Below, one piece after another: positions 9,034 through 17,975 of a stretch of 64,000 nt of DNA. The notes under the pieces are model-generated. The model was given only the letters and a program-made list of their open reading frames with translations, searched no databases and had not been told where the DNA came from. Source of the stretch: Heliomarina baculiformis (GTDB taxonomy: Bacteria > Pseudomonadota > Alphaproteobacteria > Rhodobacterales > Rhodobacteraceae). The first letter of the stretch is position 1, and every line of letters starts with the position of its first letter. The stretch covers positions 310,001 to 374,000 of the forward strand of contig NZ_JAIMIC010000001.1 in assembly GCF_019966545.1 (NCBI RefSeq), given 5' to 3'. The translations under genes were made by a program, and so were the position numbers.

Positions 9034-10854
9034 ATGTTTCAGCTGCCCTTCCCTGTCCGTGATGCAAATGCCGCCGGTGGTGACAAGAACCTTGGCGACC
9101 TGCCCGAATGGGATCTGACCGATCTTTACAGCGACGCCGACGCGCCGGAACTCAAGCGTGATCTCGACTGGCTCGAGCAGGCCTGCGCGTCTTTCGCGAC
9201 GGATTACGAAGGCAAGCTGGCCGAACTGGATGCCAAGGGCATGCTCGACTGCGTGCTGCGCAATGAGCGTATCAACGCCGTGGCCGGTCGTGTCATGTCC
9301 TTTGCAGGTCTGCGCTATTACCAGCTCACGACCGACGCGAGCCGAGCCAAGTTCCTGTCGGACATGCAGGAAAAGATCACCAATTTCACGACGCCGCTGG
9401 TGTTCTTCACGCTCGAATTGAACCGTCTTGACGACGGTCACCTCGACAAGCTCTTTGCTGAAAATCAGGACCTCGCGCGCTACAAGCCGGTCTTTGACCG
9501 CATCCGCTCGATGAAGCCCTATCAGCTGAGCGACGAGCTGGAAAAATTCCTGCACGATCTCGGCGTGGTCGGCGATGCATGGGAGCGGCTCTTCGACGAA
9601 ACCATCGCCGGTCTCGAATTCATGGTCGATGGCGAACCGCTTAACATCGAAGGCACCCTGAACCTGCTGACCGACCAGAACCGTGACAAGCGCGAAGCCG
9701 CCGCACGCGAGCTGGCCGATGTCTTTGCCGACAACATCAAGACCTTTGCCCGCCTCCACAACACGCAGGCCAAAGAAAAAGAGGTTCTGGACCGCTGGCG
9801 TGGCATGCCCACCCCGCAAACCGGTCGGCACCTCTCCAACCATGTCGAACCCGAGGTGGTCGAGGCGCTGCGCACTGCCGTGGTCAACGCCTATCCGAAA
9901 CTCAGCCACCGCTATTACGAGCTGAAGCGTAAATGGCTGGGTCTCGACAAGATGCAGGTGTGGGACAGAAACGCCCCGCTGCCGATGCAGACCGAACGCA
10001 CGGTGACGTGGAGCGAGGCCGAAGAAATGGTCATGTCCGCCTATAACGCTTTCGATCCGCGCATGGGCGAGATTGCCGAGCCGTTCTTTCGCAAGGGCTG
10101 GATCGATGCGGGTGTAAAACCCGGCAAAGCACCCGGGGCCTTTGCCCATCCGACCGTGACCGAGGTTCATCCCTACGTGATGCTGAACTACCTCGGCAAA
10201 CCGCGAGATGTGATGACGCTGGCCCATGAACTGGGTCATGGCGTCCATCAGGTTCTGGCCGCTGGTCAGGGCGAGATGCTGTCTTCAACACCTCTGACGC
10301 TTGCAGAGACAGCTTCGGTCTTTGGTGAGATGCTGACCTTCCGTAAGATGCTGGACAACGCCAAGACGAATGCCGAGCGCAAGGTCATGCTGGCTGGCAA
10401 GGTCGAGGACATGATCAACACGGTCGTGCGCCAGATCGCCTTCTACGATTTCGAATGTAAACTGCATGACGCCCGCCGCAGCGGAGAACTGGTGCCCGAA
10501 GACATCAATGCCCTCTGGATGAGCGTGCAGGGTGAAAGCCTTGGGCCAGCGTTCGAGTTCATGGACGGCTACGAAACCTTCTGGTGCTACGTGCCGCATT
10601 TTGTCCACTCGCCGTTCTACGTCTATGCCTACGCCTTTGGCGACGGTCTCGTGAATGCGCTCTACTCTGTCTATGCGGAAGGCAACGAAGGCTTCGAAGA
10701 AAAGTATTTCGACATGCTTCGCGCGGGCGGCTCCAAGCATCATAAAGAGCTTCTAGCCCCCTTCGGTCTCGATGCCTCGGATCCGAAATTCTGGGACAAG
10801 GGACTCGACATGATCTCGGGCTTCATCGACGAACTGGAAGCGATGGAAGACTGA
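9034..10854 (+). CDS. pepF: M3-family oligoendopeptidase
   Basis: A 606-residue zinc metallopeptidase of the PepF/oligoendopeptidase F group. The zinc motif HELGH is at residues 398-402, with the downstream glutamate in the LAETASVFGE segment about 25 residues later. The N-terminal two thirds form the usual helical clam shell. These enzymes cut short peptides in the cytosol during protein turnover. AGAGGA lies upstream of ATG. The acetyltransferase gene follows two bases after the stop. Confidence 0.93.
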   Translation: MFQLPFPVRDANAAGGDKNLGDLPEWDLTDLYSDADAPELKRDLDWLEQACASFATDYEGKLAELDAKGMLDCVLRNERINAVAGRVMSFAGLRYYQLTTDASRAKFLSDMQEKITNFTTPLVFFTLELNRLDDGHLDKLFAENQDLARYKPVFDRIRSMKPYQLSDELEKFLHDLGVVGDAWERLFDETIAGLEFMVDGEPLNIEGTLNLLTDQNRDKREAAARELADVFADNIKTFARLHNTQAKEKEVLDRWRGMPTPQTGRHLSNHVEPEVVEALRTAVVNAYPKLSHRYYELKRKWLGLDKMQVWDRNAPLPMQTERTVTWSEAEEMVMSAYNAFDPRMGEIAEPFFRKGWIDAGVKPGKAPGAFAHPTVTEVHPYVMLNYLGKPRDVMTLAHELGHGVHQVLAAGQGEMLSSTPLTLAETASVFGEMLTFRKMLDNAKTNAERKVMLAGKVEDMINTVVRQIAFYDFECKLHDARRSGELVPEDINALWMSVQGESLGPAFEFMDGYETFWCYVPHFVHSPFYVYAYAFGDGLVNALYSVYAEGNEGFEEKYFDMLRAGGSKHHKELLAPFGLDASDPKFWDKGLDMISGFIDELEAMED

Positions 10855-10856
10855 AA

Positions 10857-11330
10857 ATGCAGATCTCGTTCGGCCCGATTGGGCCGGGCGACTATCACAA
10901 GGTCGCCCATATCGCGGTCGCACCGGAACAGGTGCGTTTTTCCGGCACGGTCGAAGACGCTTTTGCCTCGCCCAGCCCCACGCTTGATTTCTACGCCATC
11001 GAGCTCGATGGAAACCCGGTGGGGTTCTTCAAGATCGACCTCGATTACCGGCGCGAGCACGATTTTGCCCTACCGGGCGAACTGGGACTGCGCACGGTCA
11101 TGCTTGAAACCGCTCAGCAGGGAAAAGGCGTTGCCAGCCAAAGTTTGCGTGCCCTGCCCGCGTTTCTGAAAAAGCACTATCCCGAGGCCACCAGTCTCGC
11201 CCTCACGGTCAATACGGCCAATGCGGGCGCGATCAGGTGCTACATCTCCAGCGGTTTTAGCGACACGGGTGAACTTTACCTCGGCGGTGATCAAGGACCG
11301 CAGCATGTCATGCGGTTGGCGCTGACCTAA
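10857..11330 (+). CDS. GNAT-family N-acetyltransferase
   Basis: A 157-residue protein with the GNAT fold. The acetyl-CoA pyrophosphate loop corresponds to LETAQQGKGVASQSL (residues about 83-97), and the C-terminal motif NTANAGAIRCYISSGFSDTGELY is the standard motif B. The acceptor substrate cannot be told from sequence. It follows pepF by two bases and is probably co-transcribed. Its end overlaps by four bases with the convergent DksA-like gene. Confidence 0.85.
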   Translation: MQISFGPIGPGDYHKVAHIAVAPEQVRFSGTVEDAFASPSPTLDFYAIELDGNPVGFFKIDLDYRREHDFALPGELGLRTVMLETAQQGKGVASQSLRALPAFLKKHYPEATSLALTVNTANAGAIRCYISSGFSDTGELYLGGDQGPQHVMRLALT

Positions 11331-11596
11331 CGCAGCTGGCTGTCCTTGCTGCCGCGCCGATTGATACCGCCTCGCGCCTTGTAAGAGCCATCGCGTTCCT
11401 GCTGGCAGTCGATGCACAGCTTCACGCCCGGCAAAGCGATACGACGCTTTTCCGGGATGGGTTCTTCGCATTCGGCGCAATGGGTCAGGCTTTCGCCCGA
11501 CGGCCCGCGCCGCGATTTCATCCGCGCCAGTTCGTCGTTGATAGAATCTTCGATCTGTTCGCTTACAGCGCCATCGCGCGCCCATCCGCCTGCCAT
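11327..11596 (-). CDS. DksA/TraR-type C4 zinc-finger protein
   Basis: I place the start at 11596 because AGGAGG lies seven to eight bases before this ATG, giving an 89-residue protein; an upstream in-frame extension lacks such a site. Four cysteines in C-x2-C-x17-C-x2-C form (residues 40, 43, 61, 64) make the DksA/TraR zinc finger. The protein is much shorter than DksA (about 150 residues) and lacks the long coiled coil needed to reach the RNA polymerase active site in full, so it resembles the small YbiI/TraR-like group. The basic C-terminus (RGGINRRGSKDSQ) is unusual. Role is probably transcription-related but unproven. Confidence 0.85.
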   Translation of the reverse strand: MAGGWARDGAVSEQIEDSINDELARMKSRRGPSGESLTHCAECEEPIPEKRRIALPGVKLCIDCQQERDGSYKARGGINRRGSKDSQLR

Positions 11597-11651
11597 GACC
11601 AATCCTCCTGAGAATTGAATGTAAGGCTGACCTTGGATCTTTCCAATACCG

Positions 11652-12623
11652 TCAGTCCGCACCGGCCTTGGCATACACGGCATCAATCAGCGATTGCGTT
11701 GCCTGCGCGTCTTCCAATGACCACGCAAAGGGTTTGCCTTCGGCCACCGATCGGCAAAAGGCCTCGACCTGTAGCACGTAGTGATTGACTCCCGGGAACC
11801 GTTCGACGGTAACAACCTTATCACCATGATGCAGTTCGACCTGAGCCTCGTCAAACACGCCCGCATTAAAAGGCGCGCTTAGCCGGATCACCCCCGCTTC
11901 GCCCACGAAACTCATCATCTGCGCCGGGTGCATCCGCATCGAATTCACCCAGCTTGCCGAGAATGTCTCAAACCGCGCTTCTACCCGCGCCAGCGTATCG
12001 ACACCGTTCTCGTAATCGAGATCCGCGTGGGTGATCGTGGTGATTTCCTCACCTGTGGCGAACCTGGTGGATCCATAGGTATAGACGCCGATATCAGGTA
12101 TCGCTCCACCGCCCGTTTCAGGCGTATTTCGGATGTTCCCGGGCTGATCGGCGTTGTTGTAGCTGAACAAGCCCTGCACATGCACCAGCTTGCCAATGGC
12201 TCCGTCCACAATCAGCGCTCTTGTGCGCTGCCACTGTGGATGATGCGCAATCATAAAAGCCTCGGTTGCGAGCAGCCCGGTCCGGTCACGCATCACAATC
12301 AGGGCATCAATTTCGGCCGCTTTCATCGCGACCGGTTTTTCACTCAACACGTGCTTGCCCGCCTGCAAAGCCTTCATGGTCCATTCGACATGGAGCGTGT
12401 TTGGCAAGGGAATATAGACCGCGTCGATGTCCGAGTCTTCAAGCAATTCCTCGTAAGACCGATGTATGCGCAGGTCCGGGAAATACGCCTGAAAAGCCGA
12501 TGCCTTATCGCTGGATGACGTCGCCAGAGCGGTTAGACGCGCTCCTTTGGCCGAATGAATTGCCGGCGCCATCTGCGCCAGCGCGAAGGCCGATCCGCCA
12601 AGTATTCCCCAGTTCAATGCCAT
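11652..12623 (-). CDS. Gfo/Idh/MocA-family NAD(P)-dependent oxidoreductase
   Basis: A 323-residue dehydrogenase. The N-terminal Rossmann fold shows WGILGGSAFALAQMAPAI (residues 5-22), and the family lysine is in LSEKPVAMKAAE near residue 97. The C-terminal alpha/beta domain follows from about residue 125. Family members oxidise sugars, inositols or related polyols; the substrate here is unknown. GGAGCG before ATG supports the start. It is transcribed away from the dipeptidase gene across a 113-base divergent gap. Confidence 0.9.
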   Translation of the reverse strand: MALNWGILGGSAFALAQMAPAIHSAKGARLTALATSSSDKASAFQAYFPDLRIHRSYEELLEDSDIDAVYIPLPNTLHVEWTMKALQAGKHVLSEKPVAMKAAEIDALIVMRDRTGLLATEAFMIAHHPQWQRTRALIVDGAIGKLVHVQGLFSYNNADQPGNIRNTPETGGGAIPDIGVYTYGSTRFATGEEITTITHADLDYENGVDTLARVEARFETFSASWVNSMRMHPAQMMSFVGEAGVIRLSAPFNAGVFDEAQVELHHGDKVVTVERFPGVNHYVLQVEAFCRSVAEGKPFAWSLEDAQATQSLIDAVYAKAGAD

Positions 12624-12736
12624 CGCAGCGCTCCATCATTTTACTTGCCGCATAGAGTGAAGCATTTCCCCCCGCGTAACCATTGCCTTTTTCCCAATTC
12701 CCAATAGCCTGAGAAAAAAGTTGGGGTGATGTTCGC

Positions 12737-13918
12737 ATGCGCAGTGTTGGGAAATGGCTGGGAAGAATTCTCCTGGTTCTCGTGGTGGCAGTTATTGCGC
12801 TGCTCTACTTTGGTCCGGGATATGTCGAGCGGTCGCGAAACTCGGTCATCGAACACGATCCCTACCCGGTCAGCCCAGAGGCCCGCGCGCTTCACGACAC
12901 TCTGATCGTCGGGGACTGGCACGCGGATAGCCTTTTGTGGAACCGCGACTTGCTTGCCCATGGCAGCTATGGGCAGGTCGATATCCCCCGCCTTCTCGAA
13001 GGCGGAGTCGCGATACAGGCTTTCACGGCCGTCACGAAAAGTCCCTCCGGTCAGAACTACGACAGCAACTCTGCCGAAGCTGCCGATAACATCACGCCCT
13101 TGGCGATTGCCCAGCTCTGGCCCATTCGGACTTGGGACAGCCTTTTGCAAAGGGCGCTGTACCAGGCTCAAAAGCTTCGCGAATTCGAAAACCGTGCACC
13201 GGACCTGCTGAAAATCATCCGCACGCGTAAAGACCTTGAAACGATGCTCGACCTGCGCGAACGCGGCGTCATCATGGTCGGCGGTATCTTGGGGATCGAG
13301 GGCGCTCATCCACTCGAAGGCAAGCTTGAGAACCTGGATGCCATTCAGGCGGCCGGCTACCGTATCGTCGGCCTTCAGCATTTCTTTGACAACGAATTGG
13401 GAGGCTCATTGCACGGCGAGAGCGATACTGGACTGACCGAATTCGGCCGCTCCGTCGTTGCCGAAGTTGAAAAGCGGAACATGATCCTCGACCTTGCGCA
13501 TTCAAGCCCACAGGTTGCGCGCGATGTATTGGCAATCACCGACATGCCGCTTGTCGTCAGTCATTCGGGGATACACGGGTTTTGCCCGGCCAAGCGCAAC
13601 TTTCCCGACGACCTGATGCAAGAGATCGCTGCAACCGGCGGCGTCATCGGCATGGGCTACTGGGCCGAAGTGGCCTGTGGCCGCATCGACCCGGCTGGTA
13701 TCGCCGCGATGATCGTAAAAGCCATTGAAACCGTCGGCGAAGATCATGTCTCGCTTGGCTCCGATTTCGACGGTTCGGTCGAGACCGCTTTTGACACATC
13801 CGAACTGCCGGCCCTGACGAGTGCGCTGCTCGACGCCGGTTTGAACCAGACACAGATCGCCAAGGTCATGGGGGAAAACATGCTGCGCGTCCTGCGGGAA
13901 CGACTTCCCGCAGAATAA
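12737..13918 (+). CDS. Membrane-anchored dipeptidase, peptidase family M19
   Basis: A 393-residue protein with an N-terminal membrane anchor (residues about 9-26) and a renal-dipeptidase (M19) amidohydrolase domain. The metal motif DWHADSLLW lies at about residues 60-68, with further ligands in the IEGAHPLEG, DLAHSS and VVSHSGIHG segments, and the SLGSDFDG motif near the end. The anchor suggests action on D- or L-dipeptides at the periplasmic face of the inner membrane. Substrate range is inferred. Confidence 0.88.
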   Translation: MRSVGKWLGRILLVLVVAVIALLYFGPGYVERSRNSVIEHDPYPVSPEARALHDTLIVGDWHADSLLWNRDLLAHGSYGQVDIPRLLEGGVAIQAFTAVTKSPSGQNYDSNSAEAADNITPLAIAQLWPIRTWDSLLQRALYQAQKLREFENRAPDLLKIIRTRKDLETMLDLRERGVIMVGGILGIEGAHPLEGKLENLDAIQAAGYRIVGLQHFFDNELGGSLHGESDTGLTEFGRSVVAEVEKRNMILDLAHSSPQVARDVLAITDMPLVVSHSGIHGFCPAKRNFPDDLMQEIAATGGVIGMGYWAEVACGRIDPAGIAAMIVKAIETVGEDHVSLGSDFDGSVETAFDTSELPALTSALLDAGLNQTQIAKVMGENMLRVLRERLPAE

Positions 13919-13926
13919 TTCGCCGC

Positions 13927-14703
13927 TCAGGTCTTGGTATCGTCTGTCTCAAGTGCCGGAGGACGAAACGCAAAACGCGCGAGCAGTGCAAGGTAGGCAA
14001 GCTCGGTCGCCAATACGACCAGCCAGGGCCAGGTAAAGAACGCCGCAACGAACGCGATCAGCGCTACCATCAGATAGGCCGCCTTGTCGCGGGAAATGCG
14101 AAACATCTTCAGCGATGGTGTCGGCACACGCGAAATCATCATCAGCCCGACCGCACAAAGCCAGAAGCCGGTGAACAGGGTAAGGCCCGTGCTCTTCATC
14201 TCGGGAAAGATACGCGACAGAACCAGCGGCATCAGAACAAGAAGCGCCCCGCCCGGCGCAGGCACTCCGGAAAAAGTCTTGCGCGGCGTGCCCGGCGCGG
14301 CTGCCCGGGACATCACGTTGTACCTAGCCAGACGCAGCGCACAGCAGATGCCAAAGATAAGAACAGCGATCCAGCCGACACTACGGCTCTCCTGCAGCGC
14401 CCAGAGATATAGCAACACCCCCGGTGCGACCCCGAAGTTCAGAAAATCCGCAAGGCTGTCCAGCTCGGCACCAATCGCGCTTTCGCTGCTCAAAAGCCTA
14501 GCCATCATACCGTCAAGACCGTCCAGCACGGCCGCCAGAACGATCAGCGACATCGACAGGACAACATCCCCGTCAAACGCCGCCCGCATGGATGTCATAC
14601 CGGCACAGATCGCACCCAGCGTCATCAGGTTCGGCAGCAGATACAGCGGTCCGATGGCACGGTTCCTTTTGGCGGGTTTGTCGGTCAGATTCTCTTCGGT
14701 CAA
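13927..14703 (-). CDS. pssA: CDP-diacylglycerol--serine O-phosphatidyltransferase
   Basis: An integral membrane CDP-alcohol phosphatidyltransferase, about 258 residues. The catalytic signature DGLDGMMARLL...GAELDSLADFLNFGVAP follows the pattern DGx2ARx8Gx3Dx3D. Six to eight hydrophobic segments are visible. It makes phosphatidylserine, which the gene just upstream (psd) decarboxylates to phosphatidylethanolamine. I prefer a TTG start at 14703, with GGAG at a good distance, which begins directly after the psd stop; an ATG at 14736 would overlap psd by 32 bases and has only a poor ribosome site. Both starts are in the same frame. Confidence 0.92.
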   Translation of the reverse strand: MTEENLTDKPAKRNRAIGPLYLLPNLMTLGAICAGMTSMRAAFDGDVVLSMSLIVLAAVLDGLDGMMARLLSSESAIGAELDSLADFLNFGVAPGVLLYLWALQESRSVGWIAVLIFGICCALRLARYNVMSRAAAPGTPRKTFSGVPAPGGALLVLMPLVLSRIFPEMKSTGLTLFTGFWLCAVGLMMISRVPTPSLKMFRISRDKAAYLMVALIAFVAAFFTWPWLVVLATELAYLALLARFAFRPPALETDDTKT

Positions 14704-14704
14704 A

Positions 14705-15397
14705 CTATTCGCTCCGTGCCTGTCGCGCAGATTCATCGACAGTCAGATCGGCCAGAACCGTTTCTCCTGCCACCATGGTTTGCCCCAGCGCGACCAGCGG
14801 CGACACCCCTTCCGGCAGGTAAACGTCAAGACGCGAGCCGAACCGGATCAGACCGAAACGCTCACCGGTCTGAAGAAATTCGCCTTCGCTGACAAATGGT
14901 ACGATCCGCCTTGCCACAAGCCCTGCGATCTGCACCACCGGCAAAACACGCCCGTCGTCGAGACGCAGCAACAGGCTGTTGCGTTCATTGTCTTCGCTGG
15001 CCTTATCCAGCGATGCATTCAGAAACTTGCCGGGCCTATAGGCCATTTTTTCGAGCGTCGAGGCAATCGGCGTACGGTTCACATGGCAGTTGAATACAGA
15101 CATGAAAACGCTGACCCGCATCAAAGGCGTATCGTCGAGTCCAAGTTCCGCCGGCGGGACGGCCGGCTCGATCAACGAAACGATCCCATCGGCCGGTGAA
15201 ACGATCAGGCCATCACGGACTGGCACGCTGCGGTTCGGGTCGCGGAAAAAATAGTAGCACCAGACCGTGAAACCAACGCCAATCCAGCCCAGCGGCTCCC
15301 ACATTAGGAACAGCGCGAACGTGATCGCCGCGAAAATCGCCACGAAGCGTCGCCCTTCCGGGTGCATCGGCTTGATGAATGTTTCGTGCATTTTCAC
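14705..15397 (-). CDS. psd: Phosphatidylserine decarboxylase proenzyme, short type
   Basis: A 230-residue enzyme of the short (type II, archaeal-like) branch common in alphaproteobacteria. The self-cleavage site that creates the pyruvoyl group is the GS pair at residues 187-188 in [15 protein letters not shown]. An N-terminal hydrophobic hairpin (about 19-50) gives membrane contact, and SPADGIV near residue 67 is conserved. Together with pssA it forms a two-gene operon for phosphatidylethanolamine synthesis. Confidence 0.93.
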   Translation of the reverse strand: MKMHETFIKPMHPEGRRFVAIFAAITFALFLMWEPLGWIGVGFTVWCYYFFRDPNRSVPVRDGLIVSPADGIVSLIEPAVPPAELGLDDTPLMRVSVFMSVFNCHVNRTPIASTLEKMAYRPGKFLNASLDKASEDNERNSLLLRLDDGRVLPVVQIAGLVARRIVPFVSEGEFLQTGERFGLIRFGSRLDVYLPEGVSPLVALGQTMVAGETVLADLTVDESARQARSE

Positions 15398-15471
15398 GGA
15401 TGGTGTTCCTTTCCTTCGGGTGCCCCTAGCTACAGTTCACTTAGAACGGGATCAACGGATATCGATGTCAC

Positions 15472-15508
15472 AATAAAGAAAGGGCCGGCGACATTGCCGC
15501 CAGCCCTT
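15472..15508 (-). terminator. Intrinsic terminator after rpoH
   Basis: On the minus strand an 11-bp stem (AAGGGCTGGCG paired with CGCCGGCCCTT, one G-U) with a short loop is followed by TCTTTATT. It lies 25 bases after the rpoH stop and ahead of psd, so it ends the rpoH transcript. Confidence 0.8.
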
Positions 15509-15532
15509 CCATAATTCGATTGATGCCTTGGC

Positions 15533-16429
15533 TTATGCCTTGGTCAACATGCCTTTTTCACGGGCAAGGTCGCGCATTTCCTTTTGCAGCTTTTCGAACG
15601 CCCGCACCTCGATCTGGCGAATGCGCTCACGACTCACACCATATTCAGCGGACAGATCTTCTAGCGTCACGTTTTCCTCGGCCAGACGGCGCTGAGTCAG
15701 AATGTCCTTCTCACGATCATTCAGAACACTCATCGCCTGAGCGAGCAGCTCACGGCGCGCGACGAGTTCATCGCGTTCCTCGTAATCCGTGGCTTGATTG
15801 GCGTCTTCGTCTTCAAGCCAGTCCTGCCACTCCATCGTGCCTTCGCCCTCAGAGCCGACAGTCGCGTTCAGCGACGCGTCGCCACCCGACATGCGCCGGT
15901 TCATCGAGATAACTTCATCCTCGGTCACGCCAAGATCGGTCGCGATCTGCTTTACGTTGTCGGGGTGCAGGTCACCCTCTTCAAGCGCGCCGATACGGGC
16001 CTTCGCCTTGCGAAGATTGAAGAAAAGCTTCTTCTGCGCCGAGGTTGTGCCCAGTTTCACAAGGCTCCACGACCGTAGGATGTATTCCTGTATCGATGCC
16101 CGGATCCACCACATCGCATAGGTTGCGAGACGGAAACCGCGTTCCGGGTCAAACCGTTTGACAGCCTGCATCAGACCAACATTGGCCTCGGAAATGACTT
16201 CGGCCTGGGGCAAGCCATAGCCGCGGTAGCCCATCGCGATTTTTGCCGCGAGCCGCAAGTGCGACGTCACCATCTTGTGCGCAGCCTCGGTGTCCTGCTC
16301 TTCGACCCAACGCTTGGCAAGCATGTACTCTTCTTCAGGCTCGAGAAGCGGAAACTTTCTTATTTCCTGCATGTACCGGTTCAGACCGCCTTCGGGGGTC
16401 GGGGCCGGGAGATTTGCATAATTAGCCAT
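15533..16429 (-). CDS. rpoH: RNA polymerase sigma factor RpoH (sigma-32, heat shock)
   Basis: A 298-residue group 3 sigma factor. Regions 2.1-2.4 run through AMGYRGYGLPQAEVISEANVG and FRLATYAMWWIRASI (about 65-115). The RpoH box QKKLFFNLR (residues 132-140) sets it apart from RpoD and from stationary-phase factors. Region 4.2 is the C-terminal helix-turn-helix with [19 protein letters not shown]. It directs transcription of chaperone and protease genes. Rhodobacteraceae often carry two RpoH paralogues; this one cannot be assigned as HI or HII by eye. It has its own heat-shock-like promoter and a strong terminator. Confidence 0.95.
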   Translation of the reverse strand: MANYANLPAPTPEGGLNRYMQEIRKFPLLEPEEEYMLAKRWVEEQDTEAAHKMVTSHLRLAAKIAMGYRGYGLPQAEVISEANVGLMQAVKRFDPERGFRLATYAMWWIRASIQEYILRSWSLVKLGTTSAQKKLFFNLRKAKARIGALEEGDLHPDNVKQIATDLGVTEDEVISMNRRMSGGDASLNATVGSEGEGTMEWQDWLEDEDANQATDYEERDELVARRELLAQAMSVLNDREKDILTQRRLAEENVTLEDLSAEYGVSRERIRQIEVRAFEKLQKEMRDLAREKGMLTKA

Positions 16430-16471
16430 GAGATTAGTCCCCCTTGCTTATGTTTATTCTCTTAACATCCC

Positions 16472-16500
16472 ATATGGGTGGCCCGCCTAGGCGGTTCAAG
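16472..16500 (-). promoter_or_regulatory. Sigma-32-like promoter upstream of rpoH
   Basis: On the minus strand CTTGAA (16500-16495) is separated by 16 bases from CCCATAT (16478-16472). This is close to the heat-shock promoter consensus CTTGAA-N13 to 17-CCCCATnT. The start point would be near 16465, giving a leader of about 36 bases before the rpoH ATG. It would make rpoH transcription self-amplifying on heat shock. Confidence 0.6.
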
Positions 16501-16600
16501 AGACAGGCAACATATGTACCTTAATTTCGGGTAAACACACCCGAAACTATGTGCTCTCACACACATGGGAAGTTCATTTCAGACCCGCACAATCCAGTGG

Positions 16601-17635
16601 TCATTTCTGCACAGTCTCTAGCTGCTCGATCAACTGCGCCATATCGTCGGGTAAGGACGCCTCAAAGCGTAACTCCTCACCCGATACCGGATGTGTAAAG
16701 CCAAGCACCGCCGCATGCAGCGCCTGTCTAGAAAACGCCTGTACCGCCGCTGCGGTTTCATCGCTCAGCGCGCCTTTGGGGAGTTTCCGCCGACCGCCAT
16801 AAACCGGGTCGCCAACCAGCCCGTGCCCGGCATGGGCCATATGAACCCTGATTTGATGCGTCCGTCCTGTTTCAAGCCAGCACTCGATCCGCGCGATTAC
16901 CGGCGGCGCTCCAAAGCGTTCGACAACGCGCGCCCGCGTCACCGCATGGCGTCCGCCCTGAAACAGGACCGCCTGTCGCTGTCTGTCCGTCTTGTGACGC
17001 GCCAGTTGCGTTGTCAGGCAAAGGATGTTTCCGGCTTCAAAGCGCGCGCCTTTGACCCCGCGCAGGCGCGGGTCGTTCGCGTCCGGCACGCCGTGACACA
17101 GGGCCTGGTAATATCTCTCAACACTGTGAGCTTCGAATTGCGCCGCAAGCCCGTGATGCGCCGCATCGGTCTTGGCAACGACGAGGAGGCCACTTGTTTC
17201 CTTGTCGATCCGGTGAACGATGCCCGGACGTTTGACCCCGCCAACCCCGGACAATTCTCCGCCGAAATGGTGCAGCAACGCATTCACAAGCGTACCCGAA
17301 GGCGTCCCGGGCGCCGGATGCACCACCATGCCCGCAGGTTTGTTCACGACAATCATGTCATCATCTTCATGGACCACATCCAGCGGAATATCTTCAGGAC
17401 CGATGTGGCTTTCCTCCGCCTCTTCCAGCGAGATGGAAATTTCAGCCCCCTCCTCGACCCGCGCTTTCGCGTTCACCACGGCGACGCCGTCTACCTGCAC
17501 AGATCCCTCTTCGATCAAACGCGCGATACGCGTACGCGACAGGGCTGCCTCGTCTGGCACATCCCGGGAAAGCGCCTTATCAAGGCGGGGTGGCGGGTTG
17601 TCCGCGATAACGAAGGTAATCTGACGGGTGGCCAT
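16601..17635 (-). CDS. rluD: RluA-family pseudouridine synthase, RluD-like
   Basis: With the start at ATG 17635 this is a 344-residue protein; a longer in-frame extension reads through the neighbouring gene and is not used. It has an N-terminal S4 domain (about 17-80) and a catalytic domain with HRIDKETSG (residues 141-149), in which D144 is the catalytic aspartate. The S4-plus-catalytic layout and length fit RluD, which makes pseudouridines in helix 69 of 23S rRNA. RluC would look similar, so the exact target is inferred. Its start codon overlaps that of the divergent DUF6476 gene by two bases. Confidence 0.88.
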   Translation of the reverse strand: MATRQITFVIADNPPPRLDKALSRDVPDEAALSRTRIARLIEEGSVQVDGVAVVNAKARVEEGAEISISLEEAEESHIGPEDIPLDVVHEDDDMIVVNKPAGMVVHPAPGTPSGTLVNALLHHFGGELSGVGGVKRPGIVHRIDKETSGLLVVAKTDAAHHGLAAQFEAHSVERYYQALCHGVPDANDPRLRGVKGARFEAGNILCLTTQLARHKTDRQRQAVLFQGGRHAVTRARVVERFGAPPVIARIECWLETGRTHQIRVHMAHAGHGLVGDPVYGGRRKLPKGALSDETAAAVQAFSRQALHAAVLGFTHPVSGEELRFEASLPDDMAQLIEQLETVQK

Positions 17636-17945
17636 GAGTGATCCTTTGAATACGGAATCCGAACCGGCCAACCTGCGCCTCTTGCGGGTGCTGGTCACGG
17701 TACTGACGACGGTAATGATTGGCGGGCTTTTAGTGATAGTCGCGCTGTTTGTCATCCGTTTCTCGGCCAGCGCTCCGGTTGTCCCTCAGTCGATCACCCT
17801 GCCCGATGGTGTAACCGCCGAATCCTTTACCATGACACCGTCTTGGTATGCCGTCGTCGTTGAGGGCGGCACGCGTATCCTGATCTTCAACCGCAGCAAC
17901 GGTGAACTAGCACAAACAGTCAACGTAAACGTCACAGCCGACTGA
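17634..17945 (+). CDS. DUF6476-family small membrane protein
   Basis: A 103-residue protein. One strongly hydrophobic segment (about residues 18-45) follows a short cytoplasmic start, and the rest is a small beta-rich domain that probably faces the periplasm. It matches the Rhodobacterales family DUF6476, which is regularly found divergent from the RluA-type gene. I choose ATG 17634; a GTG six bases earlier is possible. No function is known. Confidence 0.8.
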   Translation: MSDPLNTESEPANLRLLRVLVTVLTTVMIGGLLVIVALFVIRFSASAPVVPQSITLPDGVTAESFTMTPSWYAVVVEGGTRILIFNRSNGELAQTVNVNVTAD

Positions 17946-17975
17946 CCGAGTAAAGTACGCTTAGTATTTTGAGGA

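Noticed and set aside
8953-10248. 431-codon open frame antisense to pepF
   Set aside because: Complement frame of a clearly coding gene with the HELGH motif on the other strand.
14084-15199. 371-codon open frame across pssA and psd on the plus strand
   Set aside because: Antisense to two coupled lipid genes with intact catalytic motifs.
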